From Bacillota bacterium (GTDB lineage Bacteria; Bacillota; Clostridia; Peptostreptococcales; Anaerovoracaceae), in assembly GCA_025361765.1 (NCBI GenBank), contig JANYJS010000008.1, positions 31,486 through 95,485 on the forward strand: 64,000 nt of DNA, in the 5' to 3' direction. Under the pieces are notes generated by a model. The model was not told the origin of the DNA, did not search any database, and saw only the letters and a list, made by a program, of their open reading frames with translations. How positions within the stretch are numbered: the first letter of the stretch is position 1; every line of letters starts with the position of its first letter. Of this stretch, positions 43,436 through 52,826 are shown one piece after another. The translations under genes were made by a program, and so were the position numbers.

Positions 43436-44841
43436 CCGCGCTCCGCCTTTGTTTCCTTATAAATAAGACCAATTTGAATCAGCATAAAAGCTGGAATGGC
43501 ATAGAGTATAGCATGAATGCTGAAATTAACTGATATATAGACGCCGATTAATGGTGCCACCATAAACGCTCCGTTTCCAACTGCGCCAAGCAAGCCGAAA
43601 AGCATCCCCCTCTTGGCTGGTGAGGTATGCTCCGAAGCCGAAGATGTGAGGATAGGTTCGACGCCGCCAACCACGAAGGAAAACAGGCCAAACATGATGA
43701 TGAAAACAATCAGGGAATGAGAGAGCGCCAGCAGGATGGCAAGGGGAAATGACAGGATGCTCAGAATCATGACAATTCTATTTTTATCGTACTTGTCTCC
43801 AAGCCTGGCAAGGGTAACAGCAGCCAGTGCTCCCGCAACGCCAATAATTCCGTTGATTATGCCCGTATAAGCGGCTGCTCCGGAAATGCTGTTAAGGCTT
43901 TGTTGAACGAACAGAGGAATGAAAGGCGTAAAAATAATTCTGGACATTCTATTTAAAAACAGCAAAAGCAAAAGCATAATAATAAGCGGTGTCAGTAGTT
44001 TTGCTCCTTTAATAAAGTTCGCATTGTTCCCTTTGTTCCCTTTGTTCCCTTTGCTCGCTTTGCTCCCTTTGTGTACTTCGCTTTCTTTGTCCCCAGCTCC
44101 GACCTTTTGGTCCATCGAGGGTGTTGTCTTGTCCTCAATCTCCATATCGGCACTGAGACGTGGAATGCTCTGGCCCGAAGACATCATGGTTTCATCGTCC
44201 ATAGTTTCAACTTCTTTGACTTTTCTGCGTTCTTCCTTAATAGGGTTATTGCCTATTCTGGGTCCATAGGTTGATTTATCCTCTTTGACCAGGAAGCCTA
44301 CGAGCAGCATGCTGACAATCATAAGGCCGCCGCCGGACAAAAAGCAGAATCTATAACCCAGATTTTCCGCCATGATTCCGCCCATAACAGGCCCAATGCT
44401 GTAACCGATAAAATTAGAGGATGTCATAAATCCTAATGCTGAGGACATTTTATTCTCTGGCGTGTTTGCCGAAACAAAAGCCATCGATGCGGTAATGGTG
44501 CCGGTAAATATGCCTTGAAGCGCGCGAAGAATCAGGAGCTGGCCGATGTTTGTGACAAGGCCCATAGCACCTATGATGAAAATAGCGGCAAACATGGCTC
44601 TCATAAGCATGAGCTTCCTGCCATAACGATCCGCCATAAGCCCCCAAATCGGAGCGGAGATCACCATAGTTGCGGCAGGGATAGTAGATGAAAGTCCGGT
44701 ATAAAAGCTTATTTGAGCCGGATCTACAATGCCCAGTTCCTGTATATAAAAGGGCAGGAAGGGAAGACCAAAGCCGAAGCTCATGAGCGCGATGACCTGA
44801 GTCACCCACAAGGTATATAGATTAATTTTCCAACGTTCCAT
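43432..44841 (-). CDS. MFS transporter with a low-complexity central loop
   Basis: Twelve-helix major facilitator of 469 residues of the multidrug-efflux type (N-terminal motif A region GLMADRYGRKLMLMRA). The central cytoplasmic loop (about residues 200-285) is long, polar and ends in the repeat HKGSKASKGNKGNKGNNAN, encoded by a nine-base tandem repeat (43 to 44 kb: 44029-44070). The loop repeat is probably a slippage product without function. Confidence 0.87.
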   Translation of the reverse strand: MERWKINLYTLWVTQVIALMSFGFGLPFLPFYIQELGIVDPAQISFYTGLSSTIPAATMVISAPIWGLMADRYGRKLMLMRAMFAAIFIIGAMGLVTNIGQLLILRALQGIFTGTITASMAFVSANTPENKMSSALGFMTSSNFIGYSIGPVMGGIMAENLGYRFCFLSGGGLMIVSMLLVGFLVKEDKSTYGPRIGNNPIKEERRKVKEVETMDDETMMSSGQSIPRLSADMEIEDKTTPSMDQKVGAGDKESEVHKGSKASKGNKGNKGNNANFIKGAKLLTPLIIMLLLLLFLNRMSRIIFTPFIPLFVQQSLNSISGAAAYTGIINGIIGVAGALAAVTLARLGDKYDKNRIVMILSILSFPLAILLALSHSLIVFIIMFGLFSFVVGGVEPILTSSASEHTSPAKRGMLFGLLGAVGNGAFMVAPLIGVYISVNFSIHAILYAIPAFMLIQIGLIYKETKAERG

Positions 44842-44872
44842 ATCGTCCTTTACTTTCGATGTCTGATATAAT

Positions 44873-45424
44873 TTATACCAGCATTTTCTCCTTAACCTGT
44901 TTCGTAACGGCTTCGCCCCTAAGAATAGTCACTAGAGCAAAAGCAAAATCCAGTGCTGTGCCCGGGCCCTTCGATGTAACAAACTTTTCGGATATCACAA
45001 CCTTGTCATTCACAACCTCAGCGCCGACCAGATTTTTTTCACTTCCGGGATAGCCTGTGGCCTTATGCCCAGCAAGCAATCCTGCTTTGCCCAGAACTTC
45101 AGCCGGAGCTGCACAAATTGCAGCTACCCATTTTCCTCCTTTTGAAAACGCTTTGATTCCTTCCATAAGGGCAGGCGTCTTTGACAGATTCGAAGCCCCC
45201 GGCATACCACCAGGGAGCACGATCATATCAAAGCTGCTGAACTTAATCTCTGAAATCAATTGATCCGCTGTCATTTGAATTCCTCGGGCTCCAGTAACTT
45301 GTATTTTTGAACTGACTGATATAAGAAGAACTTCAATCCCAGCTCTTCTTAAAACCGTAATAACTGAAACCGCTTCAAGTTCTTCAAAGCCATCCGCTAA
45401 AAAAACGCCTACCACTGTGCTCAC
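44873..45424 (-). CDS. DJ-1/PfpI family protein (YajL-like)
   Basis: A 183-residue DJ-1 superfamily protein. The nucleophile-elbow cysteine is in VAAICAAP, with the conserved glutamate near the N-terminus (ADGFEELEAV). Family members are deglycases, proteases or stress chaperones; the function here is not settled. It overlaps the upstream ROK kinase gene by four bases (ATGA-type). Confidence 0.9.
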   Translation of the reverse strand: MSTVVGVFLADGFEELEAVSVITVLRRAGIEVLLISVSSKIQVTGARGIQMTADQLISEIKFSSFDMIVLPGGMPGASNLSKTPALMEGIKAFSKGGKWVAAICAAPAEVLGKAGLLAGHKATGYPGSEKNLVGAEVVNDKVVISEKFVTSKGPGTALDFAFALVTILRGEAVTKQVKEKMLV

Positions 45425-46371
45425 CTCTTTCTTTGTTTCGCGTAAAGACCAGCCCCAATCAGGCCGGCATCCTGCCCGAATTTTCCATAGATAATCTCAC
45501 TAATTGGGATTTCTTTGAAAAATTTGACATTTTCCGCTTCCTTTTTAATCTTTTCAAGAAAAAAATCTCCTGCTTCAGACATACCGCCACCAAGAACGAT
45601 TAGATCAGGATCAATCACCGTAACAATATTCATAATGCCAATAGCCAAATATTTCACTACCCGGTCCACGGCCTTATTCGCCAATGGATCTCCGGCTTTA
45701 GCCGCATCAAAAATCATGGTGCCATTGATCCGGCCATTTTGATTTCTGGAATTGCCCCTCGGCAAACTGCTGATGCCGCTTCCTGAAAGCAGTCTTCTGG
45801 TATATTTCACGAGAGCTGTTGCAGAGGAAAACGTCTCAAGACATCCGTTTCTACCGCAGCTGCAATTATAAAAATTCTGTCCAACAATCATATGTCCAAT
45901 TTCTGAAGCAATATTATTGGCACCATGCTGTATGCGCTGTTCACAAATGACCGCACCACCAATTCCCGTACCCAGCGTCAACATTACGCCAGTTTTAATC
46001 CCACGCAAAACCCCGGCTTCCATCTCAGCGATGCCCGCTATGGTAGCGTCATTTCCTGCAAATACCGGCAGGTCTAGTCCGTTTGACAGAATTGCTTCAA
46101 TTGAAATATCTTTCCAGCCCAGATTTACGCAATTGACAATCACGCCTTTTGAGGCATCAACAATTCCAGGGACGCCAATTCCCGCAGCATAAACAGTGCC
46201 CTCTGCCTGACTCCCAACCAATTTGTTTCCTAAAGTGATGATATCCTCGATGATTGCTGACGGCAGTCTACTGCGCCTAGTCGGTATGCGCTCGTGTTCA
46301 ATAATTTTACCGTTTTCATCGATGATACCCACGGCTATTTTAGTTCCGCCTAAATCAATTCCAAGATACAT
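45421..46371 (-). CDS. glk: ROK-family glucokinase
   Basis: Phosphorylates glucose (or a related sugar) with ATP. The 316 residues show the phosphate-binding LGIDLGGTKIAVG, the catalytic GNDATIAGIAE, TLGTGIGGAV and the ROK zinc motif CSCGRNGCLE. The start at 46369-46371 is chosen for GAGGAG seven bases upstream; an in-frame TTG fifteen bases earlier overlaps that site. Sits between the frameshifted membrane gene and the DJ-1 gene. Confidence 0.9.
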   Translation of the reverse strand: MYLGIDLGGTKIAVGIIDENGKIIEHERIPTRRSRLPSAIIEDIITLGNKLVGSQAEGTVYAAGIGVPGIVDASKGVIVNCVNLGWKDISIEAILSNGLDLPVFAGNDATIAGIAEMEAGVLRGIKTGVMLTLGTGIGGAVICEQRIQHGANNIASEIGHMIVGQNFYNCSCGRNGCLETFSSATALVKYTRRLLSGSGISSLPRGNSRNQNGRINGTMIFDAAKAGDPLANKAVDRVVKYLAIGIMNIVTVIDPDLIVLGGGMSEAGDFFLEKIKKEAENVKFFKEIPISEIIYGKFGQDAGLIGAGLYAKQRKR

Positions 46372-46382
46372 ATTTTTTCTCC

Positions 46383-47046
46383 TCAATAGACGAACATTCT
46401 TCTCTCTTCTGTGAATTTCCAGATGAGTCTTCCTATAACAAATAGAATAACTGTCGCTAAAATTAGGTCAAATAGCATAAAGGTATGAAAAAAGCTCTCC
46501 GAAAGAAGCATACCGATCACGCTTTCGGAATCAAATCCGTTACCAAAAATGAGTCTTTGCAGAGTTCCGCCAAAAAAAACCAATCATTGGCGCGATTAGA
46601 GTCCACAACCAAAAAAACAAGTAAAATGCAAATCCATACTTCGAGGCCGTCCTCACGCGCTCCTTCTCTCCTCTTCTTCTTAGCCAATAAATCAGAAAAC
46701 ATCCCGTAAAAAATGCCAGTGCTGAGGCTATAAGGGCAAGGTCAAGGGTCTCCTTAATATGATACATGCCAATTTGATCCCGCATGGTAAAAATCTGCTG
46801 TTCCCTGCCTTGGTATTCCGAGACCAACTGAAGTTCCTTGGTTTTGCCCATAAGATAACCTGAAAATAGATTAGCCAGCTCCGTTGGTTTTGCGGTCAGT
46901 TCGATGCCTTCAGTGACTCGCGACTTTGTGAATTCATAAGCATAAATATCAGGCAGTCTTGATAAAATATTCGTCGACAAAGCGATTGCGGTAAATGGTA
47001 TTATGATTATAAGTAAGCCAGCTAAAATCCGGTTTATTAATTTCAA
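46383..47046 (-). pseudogene. TIGR01906-type integral membrane protein, interrupted by a one-base frameshift
   Basis: Two overlapping frames together give one membrane protein of the lipoteichoic-acid-cluster TIGR01906 family. The first part (from TTG at 47046, eight bases after GGGAGG, or an ATG at 47067 without a site) has helices at LAGLLIIIIPFTAIALS and LALIASALAFFTGCFLIYW. It then runs through eight T on the coding strand (46572-46579), where removal of one T joins IGFF to GGTLQRLIFGNGFDSES and the last helix LFDLILATVILFVIGRLIW. As read, the first frame ends after 17 wrong residues. Sequencing error, slippage or a real mutation are all possible. Confidence 0.7.
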
Positions 47047-47115
47047 ATAGCGGTCCCTCCCTTGCATTCTATACACTTCTATTATAATATAAAATAAAAC
47101 GATTAGCGAGGGTTT

Positions 47116-47799
47116 ATGTCACAAGAACGTTACCTTAAAAACATGAATTTATTAAGCGCCGAAGAAAATCAGCGCTTGAAGACTTTTAAAGTCTGCGTGG
47201 TCGGCTGCGGTGGTCTTGGCGGATATGTAATCGAGCTACTGGGCAGGATGGGCATTGGCAGCATAACCGCTGTAGATGGTGACGTTTTCGAGCTGTCAAA
47301 CCTTAATCGGCAGCTGCTGAGCGATGAGCCGTCAATTGGAAAAAGCAAGGCTGAGGCTGCCGTGGACCGAATGGCGAAAGTCAATTCAGAAATCAAAGTT
47401 ATTGCCAAAACCTGCTTTCTCACTGAACAAAATGGAGCCGAGATTATTTCTGGCCATGATTTGGTTTTTGATGCCCTTGACAATATGAGCTCACGGCGTA
47501 TACTCGAGTCCCTATGTTCGCGCTGCAACATCCCCTTAATTCATGGGGCCATAGGCGGCTGGTACGCTCAGGTTTGTACCATTATGCCCGGCGATTTCAT
47601 TTTTCATAAAATCTATCCCGAAAATATGGAAAAAGGTATCGAGGCCGAGTTGGGAAATCCCTCATTTACTCCGGCTATGACGGCTTCAATTCAGGTCAGT
47701 GAAGGGATTAAGGTACTTTTTGGTAAGGGTGATATCCTACAAAATAAATTATTGACCATTAATCTGCTTAACCACGAATACGAAATATTTATGTTGTAA
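47116..47799 (+). CDS. ThiF/MoeB/HesA family E1-like adenylyltransferase
   Basis: Activates the C-terminal glycine of a ubiquitin-like sulfur carrier by adenylation. The 227 residues show the ATP-binding VVGCGGLGGYVIELLGRMG (27-45), VDGDVFELSNLNRQLL, GKSKAEAA and FDALDN. It lacks the paired CxxC zinc ligands of MoeB, closer to short HesA/ThiF forms. Ten bases later follows mogA, so a role with a MoaD-type carrier (for instance the one at 36315) is likely. Confidence 0.87.
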   Translation: MSQERYLKNMNLLSAEENQRLKTFKVCVVGCGGLGGYVIELLGRMGIGSITAVDGDVFELSNLNRQLLSDEPSIGKSKAEAAVDRMAKVNSEIKVIAKTCFLTEQNGAEIISGHDLVFDALDNMSSRRILESLCSRCNIPLIHGAIGGWYAQVCTIMPGDFIFHKIYPENMEKGIEAELGNPSFTPAMTASIQVSEGIKVLFGKGDILQNKLLTINLLNHEYEIFML

Positions 47800-47809
47800 G
47801 GAGCGTGAA

Positions 47810-48340
47810 ATGATGTACAAAGTCGGAATTATTACGGCAAGTGATAAAGGATTTTCCGGTCAGCGCGAGGATTTAAGCGGACCCGCTATAGAAGAAATCC
47901 TTCTGGGGTTTCCTGGTTTTTCCATTGAAAGATACACTATGGTTCCTGATGATCAGTATGTGCTGGCCAACGAGATGATTAACATGGCCGACCGTGAAGG
48001 AATCGACCTAGTTCTGACTACCGGTGGTACCGGATTTTCGAAGAGGGACGTGACCCCTGAAGCCACTCTGGAAGTGATCGAAAGAAAGGCTCCAGGTATC
48101 CCTGAAGCCATGCGTTATATGAGCCTTCAAATTACGCCGAGAGCCATGCTCTCCAGGGCAGAAGCCGGTATTCGCGGTAACACTCTGATTGTCAACCTTC
48201 CTGGAAGCCCAAAAGCCATCAAGGAAATTCTGGCCTATATCCTGCCTTCCCTGGAACATGGGCTTGATATTCTGCAAGGCCGCGCGACGGAATGTGCAAG
48301 ACCTGACGACGATAGCGGCAAAACCCCTGTTATTTTGTAA
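47810..48340 (+). CDS. mogA: Molybdopterin adenylyltransferase / MogA-MoaB family
   Basis: Adenylates molybdopterin before insertion of molybdenum or tungsten. The 176 residues have GIITASDKGFSGQREDLSG, LVLTTGGTGFSKRDVTPEA and NLPGSPKAIKE, the MogA signatures. AAGGAG lies before a double ATG; either may be used. Paired with the E1-like gene upstream; no other molybdenum genes are adjacent. Confidence 0.92.
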   Translation: MMYKVGIITASDKGFSGQREDLSGPAIEEILLGFPGFSIERYTMVPDDQYVLANEMINMADREGIDLVLTTGGTGFSKRDVTPEATLEVIERKAPGIPEAMRYMSLQITPRAMLSRAEAGIRGNTLIVNLPGSPKAIKEILAYILPSLEHGLDILQGRATECARPDDDSGKTPVIL

Positions 48341-48351
48341 AAAATCCTTCT

Positions 48352-49260
48352 TCACTTTTCGGCAGCCTTGTCTTTTGAACTTTCAGCGATATTCAGTATG
48401 AGTATCGCTGTTATTATTATGGCGCCGCCCAGAACCGCCGAAGGCGCCAAAACATCTCTCATGATCAGCATGCCACCGAAATAAGCAATGACCGGCTCTA
48501 TGGTGTTGATAATTGAAGCCGTACTAGAGCCAATGAACTTGACAGATTTATACCACCAAAGAGTGCCAAAGAAGGTGCAAAACATGGCCAGAATCAAGAT
48601 ATAAAAACCCTGCTCTAAAGTCTCGGGATAGGGCTTGGCACCGGAAAACCAGCAGCGCACTACATAAAGTACCGCAGGGATCATGAGTACATAAGCCACA
48701 ATAACGATGGCGTCAAGCCTTCGCGCTTTTTCTCCCCCGAGGACTGTGGTATAAACGGCGTAAAGCACCCCTGCCGTGAGGCCAAAGGCGATCCCCAAAA
48801 GACTAAGTCCGCCTGTGCCAGATGGATTCCAAACAACAATAATCAGTCCCCCGAGTGAAAGAGCGACGCAAAAGAATCGAATCCAATTGGGTCTCTCCCT
48901 CCCTACAATAATTTCCATAGTTACAACCAGACTGACATACAAAAACACCAATATGGAAGCTATTGCACCCGGAAGCAGCAAATAGCTTTGGTTGATAAAG
49001 AAGATGAAAGCGACATAAATACAGCCAATGAGCATCAAAAGTGCAAATTGACTTTTCGTCACTTTATAATCGATTTTCTTTATTAAAATGTACGCCCAGG
49101 TTATAGCCAGCGCAGTAGGATACCGATAAGCCAGCATGGTCTCTACGCTGAGACCTGACTTAAATGACATTTGAGAGATTGCCGGCATCAAGCCAAAACA
49201 TAGACTCGTCAGGAGCACGTACATAATCCCCGTAAGCCTTCTTTTTCTAGTATTCTCCAT
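48352..49260 (-). CDS. EamA/DMT-family transporter
   Basis: Ten-helix transporter of 302 residues with two EamA repeats (PAISQMSFKSGLSVETMLAY near the start; SIINTIEPVIAYFGG in the second). No substrate can be named. It starts two bases after the nucleoside permease gene and so may be the last gene of the xpt operon; its end is 11 bases from the end of mogA. Confidence 0.87.
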   Translation of the reverse strand: MENTRKRRLTGIMYVLLTSLCFGLMPAISQMSFKSGLSVETMLAYRYPTALAITWAYILIKKIDYKVTKSQFALLMLIGCIYVAFIFFINQSYLLLPGAIASILVFLYVSLVVTMEIIVGRERPNWIRFFCVALSLGGLIIVVWNPSGTGGLSLLGIAFGLTAGVLYAVYTTVLGGEKARRLDAIVIVAYVLMIPAVLYVVRCWFSGAKPYPETLEQGFYILILAMFCTFFGTLWWYKSVKFIGSSTASIINTIEPVIAYFGGMLIMRDVLAPSAVLGGAIIITAILILNIAESSKDKAAEK

Positions 49261-49262
49261 TA

Positions 49263-50192
49263 CTATCTCTCTTCTCTATAGTAAGGCACGCCAAGATCCT
49301 GAGGCGGCCTGTCCTCTTTTTTGTTGTTTCTGGTGCTCAGTATCAGTACCACTACAGTTGCCACGTAAGGCAGCATGTCGATCAGATACTGGGACACCTG
49401 AATGCCCTGACTTTGAAGTCTAAAGCCCAGAATATCAAGGCCGCCGAACAGAAAAGCGCCCAGCATGGCTTTTGTCGGATTCCAGGACGCAAAAATCACC
49501 AGGGCCACAGCAATCCAACCTCTGCCGGAGGTAACCCCTTCCTGCCAGACCGGAATCGTCACCAGGGATAGATAAGCGCCGCCAAGACCGCATAATGCTC
49601 CACCAATGATAATATGTACATATTTATAAAGGGTGACATTGATTCCGGAGGCGTCCGCTGCCGCAGCGTTCTCTCCTACCGCTCTGAGATTTAGACCTCG
49701 CCGTGTTTTATAAAGGTATAGGCTGGCAATCAGTATGACAAGATAGCCAAAATAAACGAAAACATCATGTTTGAATAAAATAGGTCCTAAATAAGGGATA
49801 TCAGATAAGAATGGGATTTCAAACGCATGAAAAAAGCTCTTGATCGCCGGCGGTGTGACTTTGCCCACAAAGTTTTTGCCCATAAAGCTGGCAAACCCAG
49901 TTCCAAATATGGTCAAAGCAAGACCAGTCACTACTTGATTGGCTCTAAGGCTTACGGTCAGAACAGCGAAAATCAGAGCGCCGGCTGCTCCAGCCAGTAG
50001 CGCGCCGATCATGGCCATAATAGGATTTCCTGTCCAAATACCTACGGAAAATCCCATAATAGCGCCCATAAGCATCATGCCCTCGACACCAAGATTCAAA
50101 TTCCCTGATTTTTCTGTGATGAGTTCTCCTAGGGTCGCAAATAGCAAAGGCGTCCCTGCGATAATCGCCGCGAAAAGAAACGCTGTCCACAT
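49263..50192 (-). CDS. Nucleoside ABC transporter permease (NupQ/YufQ-like)
   Basis: One of two membrane subunits of a BMP-type importer; 309 residues with about eight helices and the family sequences GELITEKSGNLNLGVEGMML and GENAAAADASGINV. Works with the permease, ATPase and binding protein encoded just upstream to take up nucleosides. Confidence 0.9.
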   Translation of the reverse strand: MWTAFLFAAIIAGTPLLFATLGELITEKSGNLNLGVEGMMLMGAIMGFSVGIWTGNPIMAMIGALLAGAAGALIFAVLTVSLRANQVVTGLALTIFGTGFASFMGKNFVGKVTPPAIKSFFHAFEIPFLSDIPYLGPILFKHDVFVYFGYLVILIASLYLYKTRRGLNLRAVGENAAAADASGINVTLYKYVHIIIGGALCGLGGAYLSLVTIPVWQEGVTSGRGWIAVALVIFASWNPTKAMLGAFLFGGLDILGFRLQSQGIQVSQYLIDMLPYVATVVVLILSTRNNKKEDRPPQDLGVPYYREER

Positions 50193-50193
50193 G

Positions 50194-51255
50194 CTAAGCC
50201 ACCTCCTTAGATTTGAGTCCTATTGTATAGCGAATGAAAAATTCACTGCCCAGGACAAAAAACAGAATCATGCCCTGGATCATATCTGCTACGGAAGACG
50301 GCACCTGCATTGCGATTTGAATATAGGATCCTCCTTGAAGCAAGACAGCAAAAGCGAGTGATGTCATCAGCACAAAAGGCGCCTTTAGATTTGATAGCCA
50401 AGTCGTGATAATGGCTGTAAATCCATAGCCTCCAGACAAGGAGACTGTTAAGGTCTTCTCTATGGCCGAAGCCTGAATCATGCCCGTCAGTCCGCATAAG
50501 CCTCCAGAGATGAGCATGGCGGTGATAACAATCATTTTGATATTCATGCCCGCATATTTTGCCGTATCTATGCTTTCTCCGACCACGGTAATTTCGTAGC
50601 CCTTTTTCGTATAATTCATAAAAATAGCGATAATAATGGTCAGCACAATAGCTATAATCCACCCAATATGTATGCCAAAAACGCTGGGCAAAATGGCGTT
50701 GACTTCAAAATTTGCAACTTTGGGAAAGCCCTGGGAATTCGGGTCTTTCCACGGCCCATACTGCAGGTATGTCACCCACTTGAGGGCGATATAATTCATC
50801 ATTAAGGTGAAAATGGTTTCATTGGTGCCAAACTTTACCTTAAAAAAGGCAGGGATAAAAGCCCAAATTCCGCCAGTGATCATGGCCGCCAGCATCATCA
50901 GAATCAGGACAACAGGTCTTGAAAAATTATCGGAATAATTCAAGGCAATATAGGTTGCCGCAAAGGCTCCCATAATGATTTGCCCTTCGCCCCCAATATT
51001 CCAAAACTTCATTTTAAAGGCAACTAGGATCCCAAGTGAGGTTATGATCAGCGGAATTGCCTTAATAATGGTTTCCTTGATCCGCATTTCAGTACCAAGA
51101 GCGCCAATAACCATATTGCCAAAAACTTCTATGGGATTAAAGCCCAGAATAAAAATAAATACTCCCGAAAAAACCAGCGACAATAAAATAGCTATAAATC
51201 TGATGAGAATAGACTGTCTTTTGCTGACATCCTCTCTTTTAATAATCCTCAGCAT
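50194..51255 (-). CDS. Nucleoside ABC transporter permease (NupP/YufP-like)
   Basis: Second membrane subunit, 353 residues with about nine helices (KMKFWNIGGEGQIIMGA; VVGESIDTAKYAGMN). It overlaps the ATPase gene by seven bases and is one base from the second permease gene, so the four importer genes form one tight translation unit. Confidence 0.9.
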   Translation of the reverse strand: MLRIIKREDVSKRQSILIRFIAILLSLVFSGVFIFILGFNPIEVFGNMVIGALGTEMRIKETIIKAIPLIITSLGILVAFKMKFWNIGGEGQIIMGAFAATYIALNYSDNFSRPVVLILMMLAAMITGGIWAFIPAFFKVKFGTNETIFTLMMNYIALKWVTYLQYGPWKDPNSQGFPKVANFEVNAILPSVFGIHIGWIIAIVLTIIIAIFMNYTKKGYEITVVGESIDTAKYAGMNIKMIVITAMLISGGLCGLTGMIQASAIEKTLTVSLSGGYGFTAIITTWLSNLKAPFVLMTSLAFAVLLQGGSYIQIAMQVPSSVADMIQGMILFFVLGSEFFIRYTIGLKSKEVA

Positions 51256-52775
51256 GATAAAGCCTCCCTGCTTTGAAAGCCGCCTGCCATCATAAGGCCC
51301 AATTCCTCTTTTGTTACAGACCTGGCCTCTACAATTCCGGTGACATTGCCGTCAAACAGCACCATAATACGGTCGCAAAGCTCTAAAAGCACATCCAGGT
51401 CTTCACCAATGAATAGAACGCCCACGCCTAGGCGCTTTTGTTCGTTCAGCAGTTCATAGATTTTATAAGATGCCCCAATATCAAGGCCTCTAACCGGATA
51501 GGCTGTAATAAGAACTCTTGGATTGGAATCAATTTCTCTGCCAAGGAGAACCTTTTGTATATTTCCACCAGATAATTTTCGCACAGGTGAATAAATTCCC
51601 GGCGTCTGAATATCCAGTCTTTTAACGATTTTATGGGCTTTTTCAACGATATGTTTACGCTTTAAGAAAATGCCCGGCTGATTCTGATAATCTTTTAGAA
51701 TTAAATTATGAACAATATCCATGGAGGCCACAAGGCCCATGCCCAAACGATCTTCAGGTATGAATCCCATTCTGATGCCCAGTCTGATGATATCTCTGGG
51801 ATTCTTGCCCACGATATTATCGCCGTCAAAGAAAATGCGACCCTTCTCCGCATGGATCAGCCCAGCAATAGTTTCGCATAGTTCCTTCTGTCCACTACCG
51901 GCAACGCCAGCGACACCAAGAATTTCTCCCCCATAGAGTTCAAATGAAACCTCATTTAAAGCATGCCTTTTCTCGCTGTCAAAAACGTGGAGGTTATCCA
52001 CGGAAAGAAGCATCTTCTTTTCGGCTATGTTTTCCCTGGCAATTGCCAGGTCCACGCTTTTTCCAACCATCATCTCTATAAGATCTGAGACCTCTGTCTT
52101 TGCCGTTTCAACGGTAGCAATGGTCTTTCCCTTACGCAGGACCGTAATGCGATCGCTGATTTCCATAACCTCATTGAGCTTATGGGTAATGATGATGATT
52201 GCGCAGCCCTGATCTCTCATATTGCGAAGTATGCCAAAAAGGCGCTTGATCTCTTGAGGCGTGAGCACTGCAGTAGGCTCATCCATAATAAGAATCTTAG
52301 CTCCCCTGTATAATACCTTTATGATTTCCAGCGTCTGCTTTTCTCCTACAGACATCTCATAGACTTTTTTATCCGGATTAATATCCAGTCCATAGGTGTC
52401 TGATATATGTTTAATCTCTTTCGAGAGTTCTTTCCCCTTAACAAAAAACCCGCCGCCCTGTCCGAGAATGATGTTCTCTTTAGCCGTGAGGATATCGATG
52501 AGCTTGAAATGCTGGTGAATCATCCCGATCCCCAGCTTGATTGGCTGTTTTGGCGACGAAAAATGAACTTCTGTGCCTTTGATAAAAATAGAACCGCTGT
52601 CAGGGCTATAAATCCCTGACAGCATGTTCATAAGTGTACTTTTACCAGCACCGTTTTCCCCGAGAAGTGCATGCACTTCACCGCTTCTAACTTCTAAATC
52701 CACATTCTCGTTTGCCTTTATTGCACCAAAAGCCTTTGAAATATGTCGCATTTCTATTGCTGCATGTTGCTGCAT
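51249..52775 (-). CDS. Nucleoside ABC transporter ATPase (NupO/YufO-like)
   Basis: Energy subunit of 508 residues with two ABC domains. The first has Walker A GENGAGKSTLM, signature MSVGEKQTLEI and ILIMDEPTAVLT; the second is degenerate at Walker A (GVAGSGQKEL) and Walker B (RVLITAYPVRGLDIGA), as usual in this family, where YPVRGLD replaces QPTRGLD. It probably hydrolyses ATP only at one site. Confidence 0.92.
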   Translation of the reverse strand: MQQHAAIEMRHISKAFGAIKANENVDLEVRSGEVHALLGENGAGKSTLMNMLSGIYSPDSGSIFIKGTEVHFSSPKQPIKLGIGMIHQHFKLIDILTAKENIILGQGGGFFVKGKELSKEIKHISDTYGLDINPDKKVYEMSVGEKQTLEIIKVLYRGAKILIMDEPTAVLTPQEIKRLFGILRNMRDQGCAIIIITHKLNEVMEISDRITVLRKGKTIATVETAKTEVSDLIEMMVGKSVDLAIARENIAEKKMLLSVDNLHVFDSEKRHALNEVSFELYGGEILGVAGVAGSGQKELCETIAGLIHAEKGRIFFDGDNIVGKNPRDIIRLGIRMGFIPEDRLGMGLVASMDIVHNLILKDYQNQPGIFLKRKHIVEKAHKIVKRLDIQTPGIYSPVRKLSGGNIQKVLLGREIDSNPRVLITAYPVRGLDIGASYKIYELLNEQKRLGVGVLFIGEDLDVLLELCDRIMVLFDGNVTGIVEARSVTKEELGLMMAGGFQSREALSC

Positions 52776-52826
52776 TGCAAACCTCCTGTCAATTTATGTG
52801 ACCTTTTAGTATTTTTGTGGCCACGT

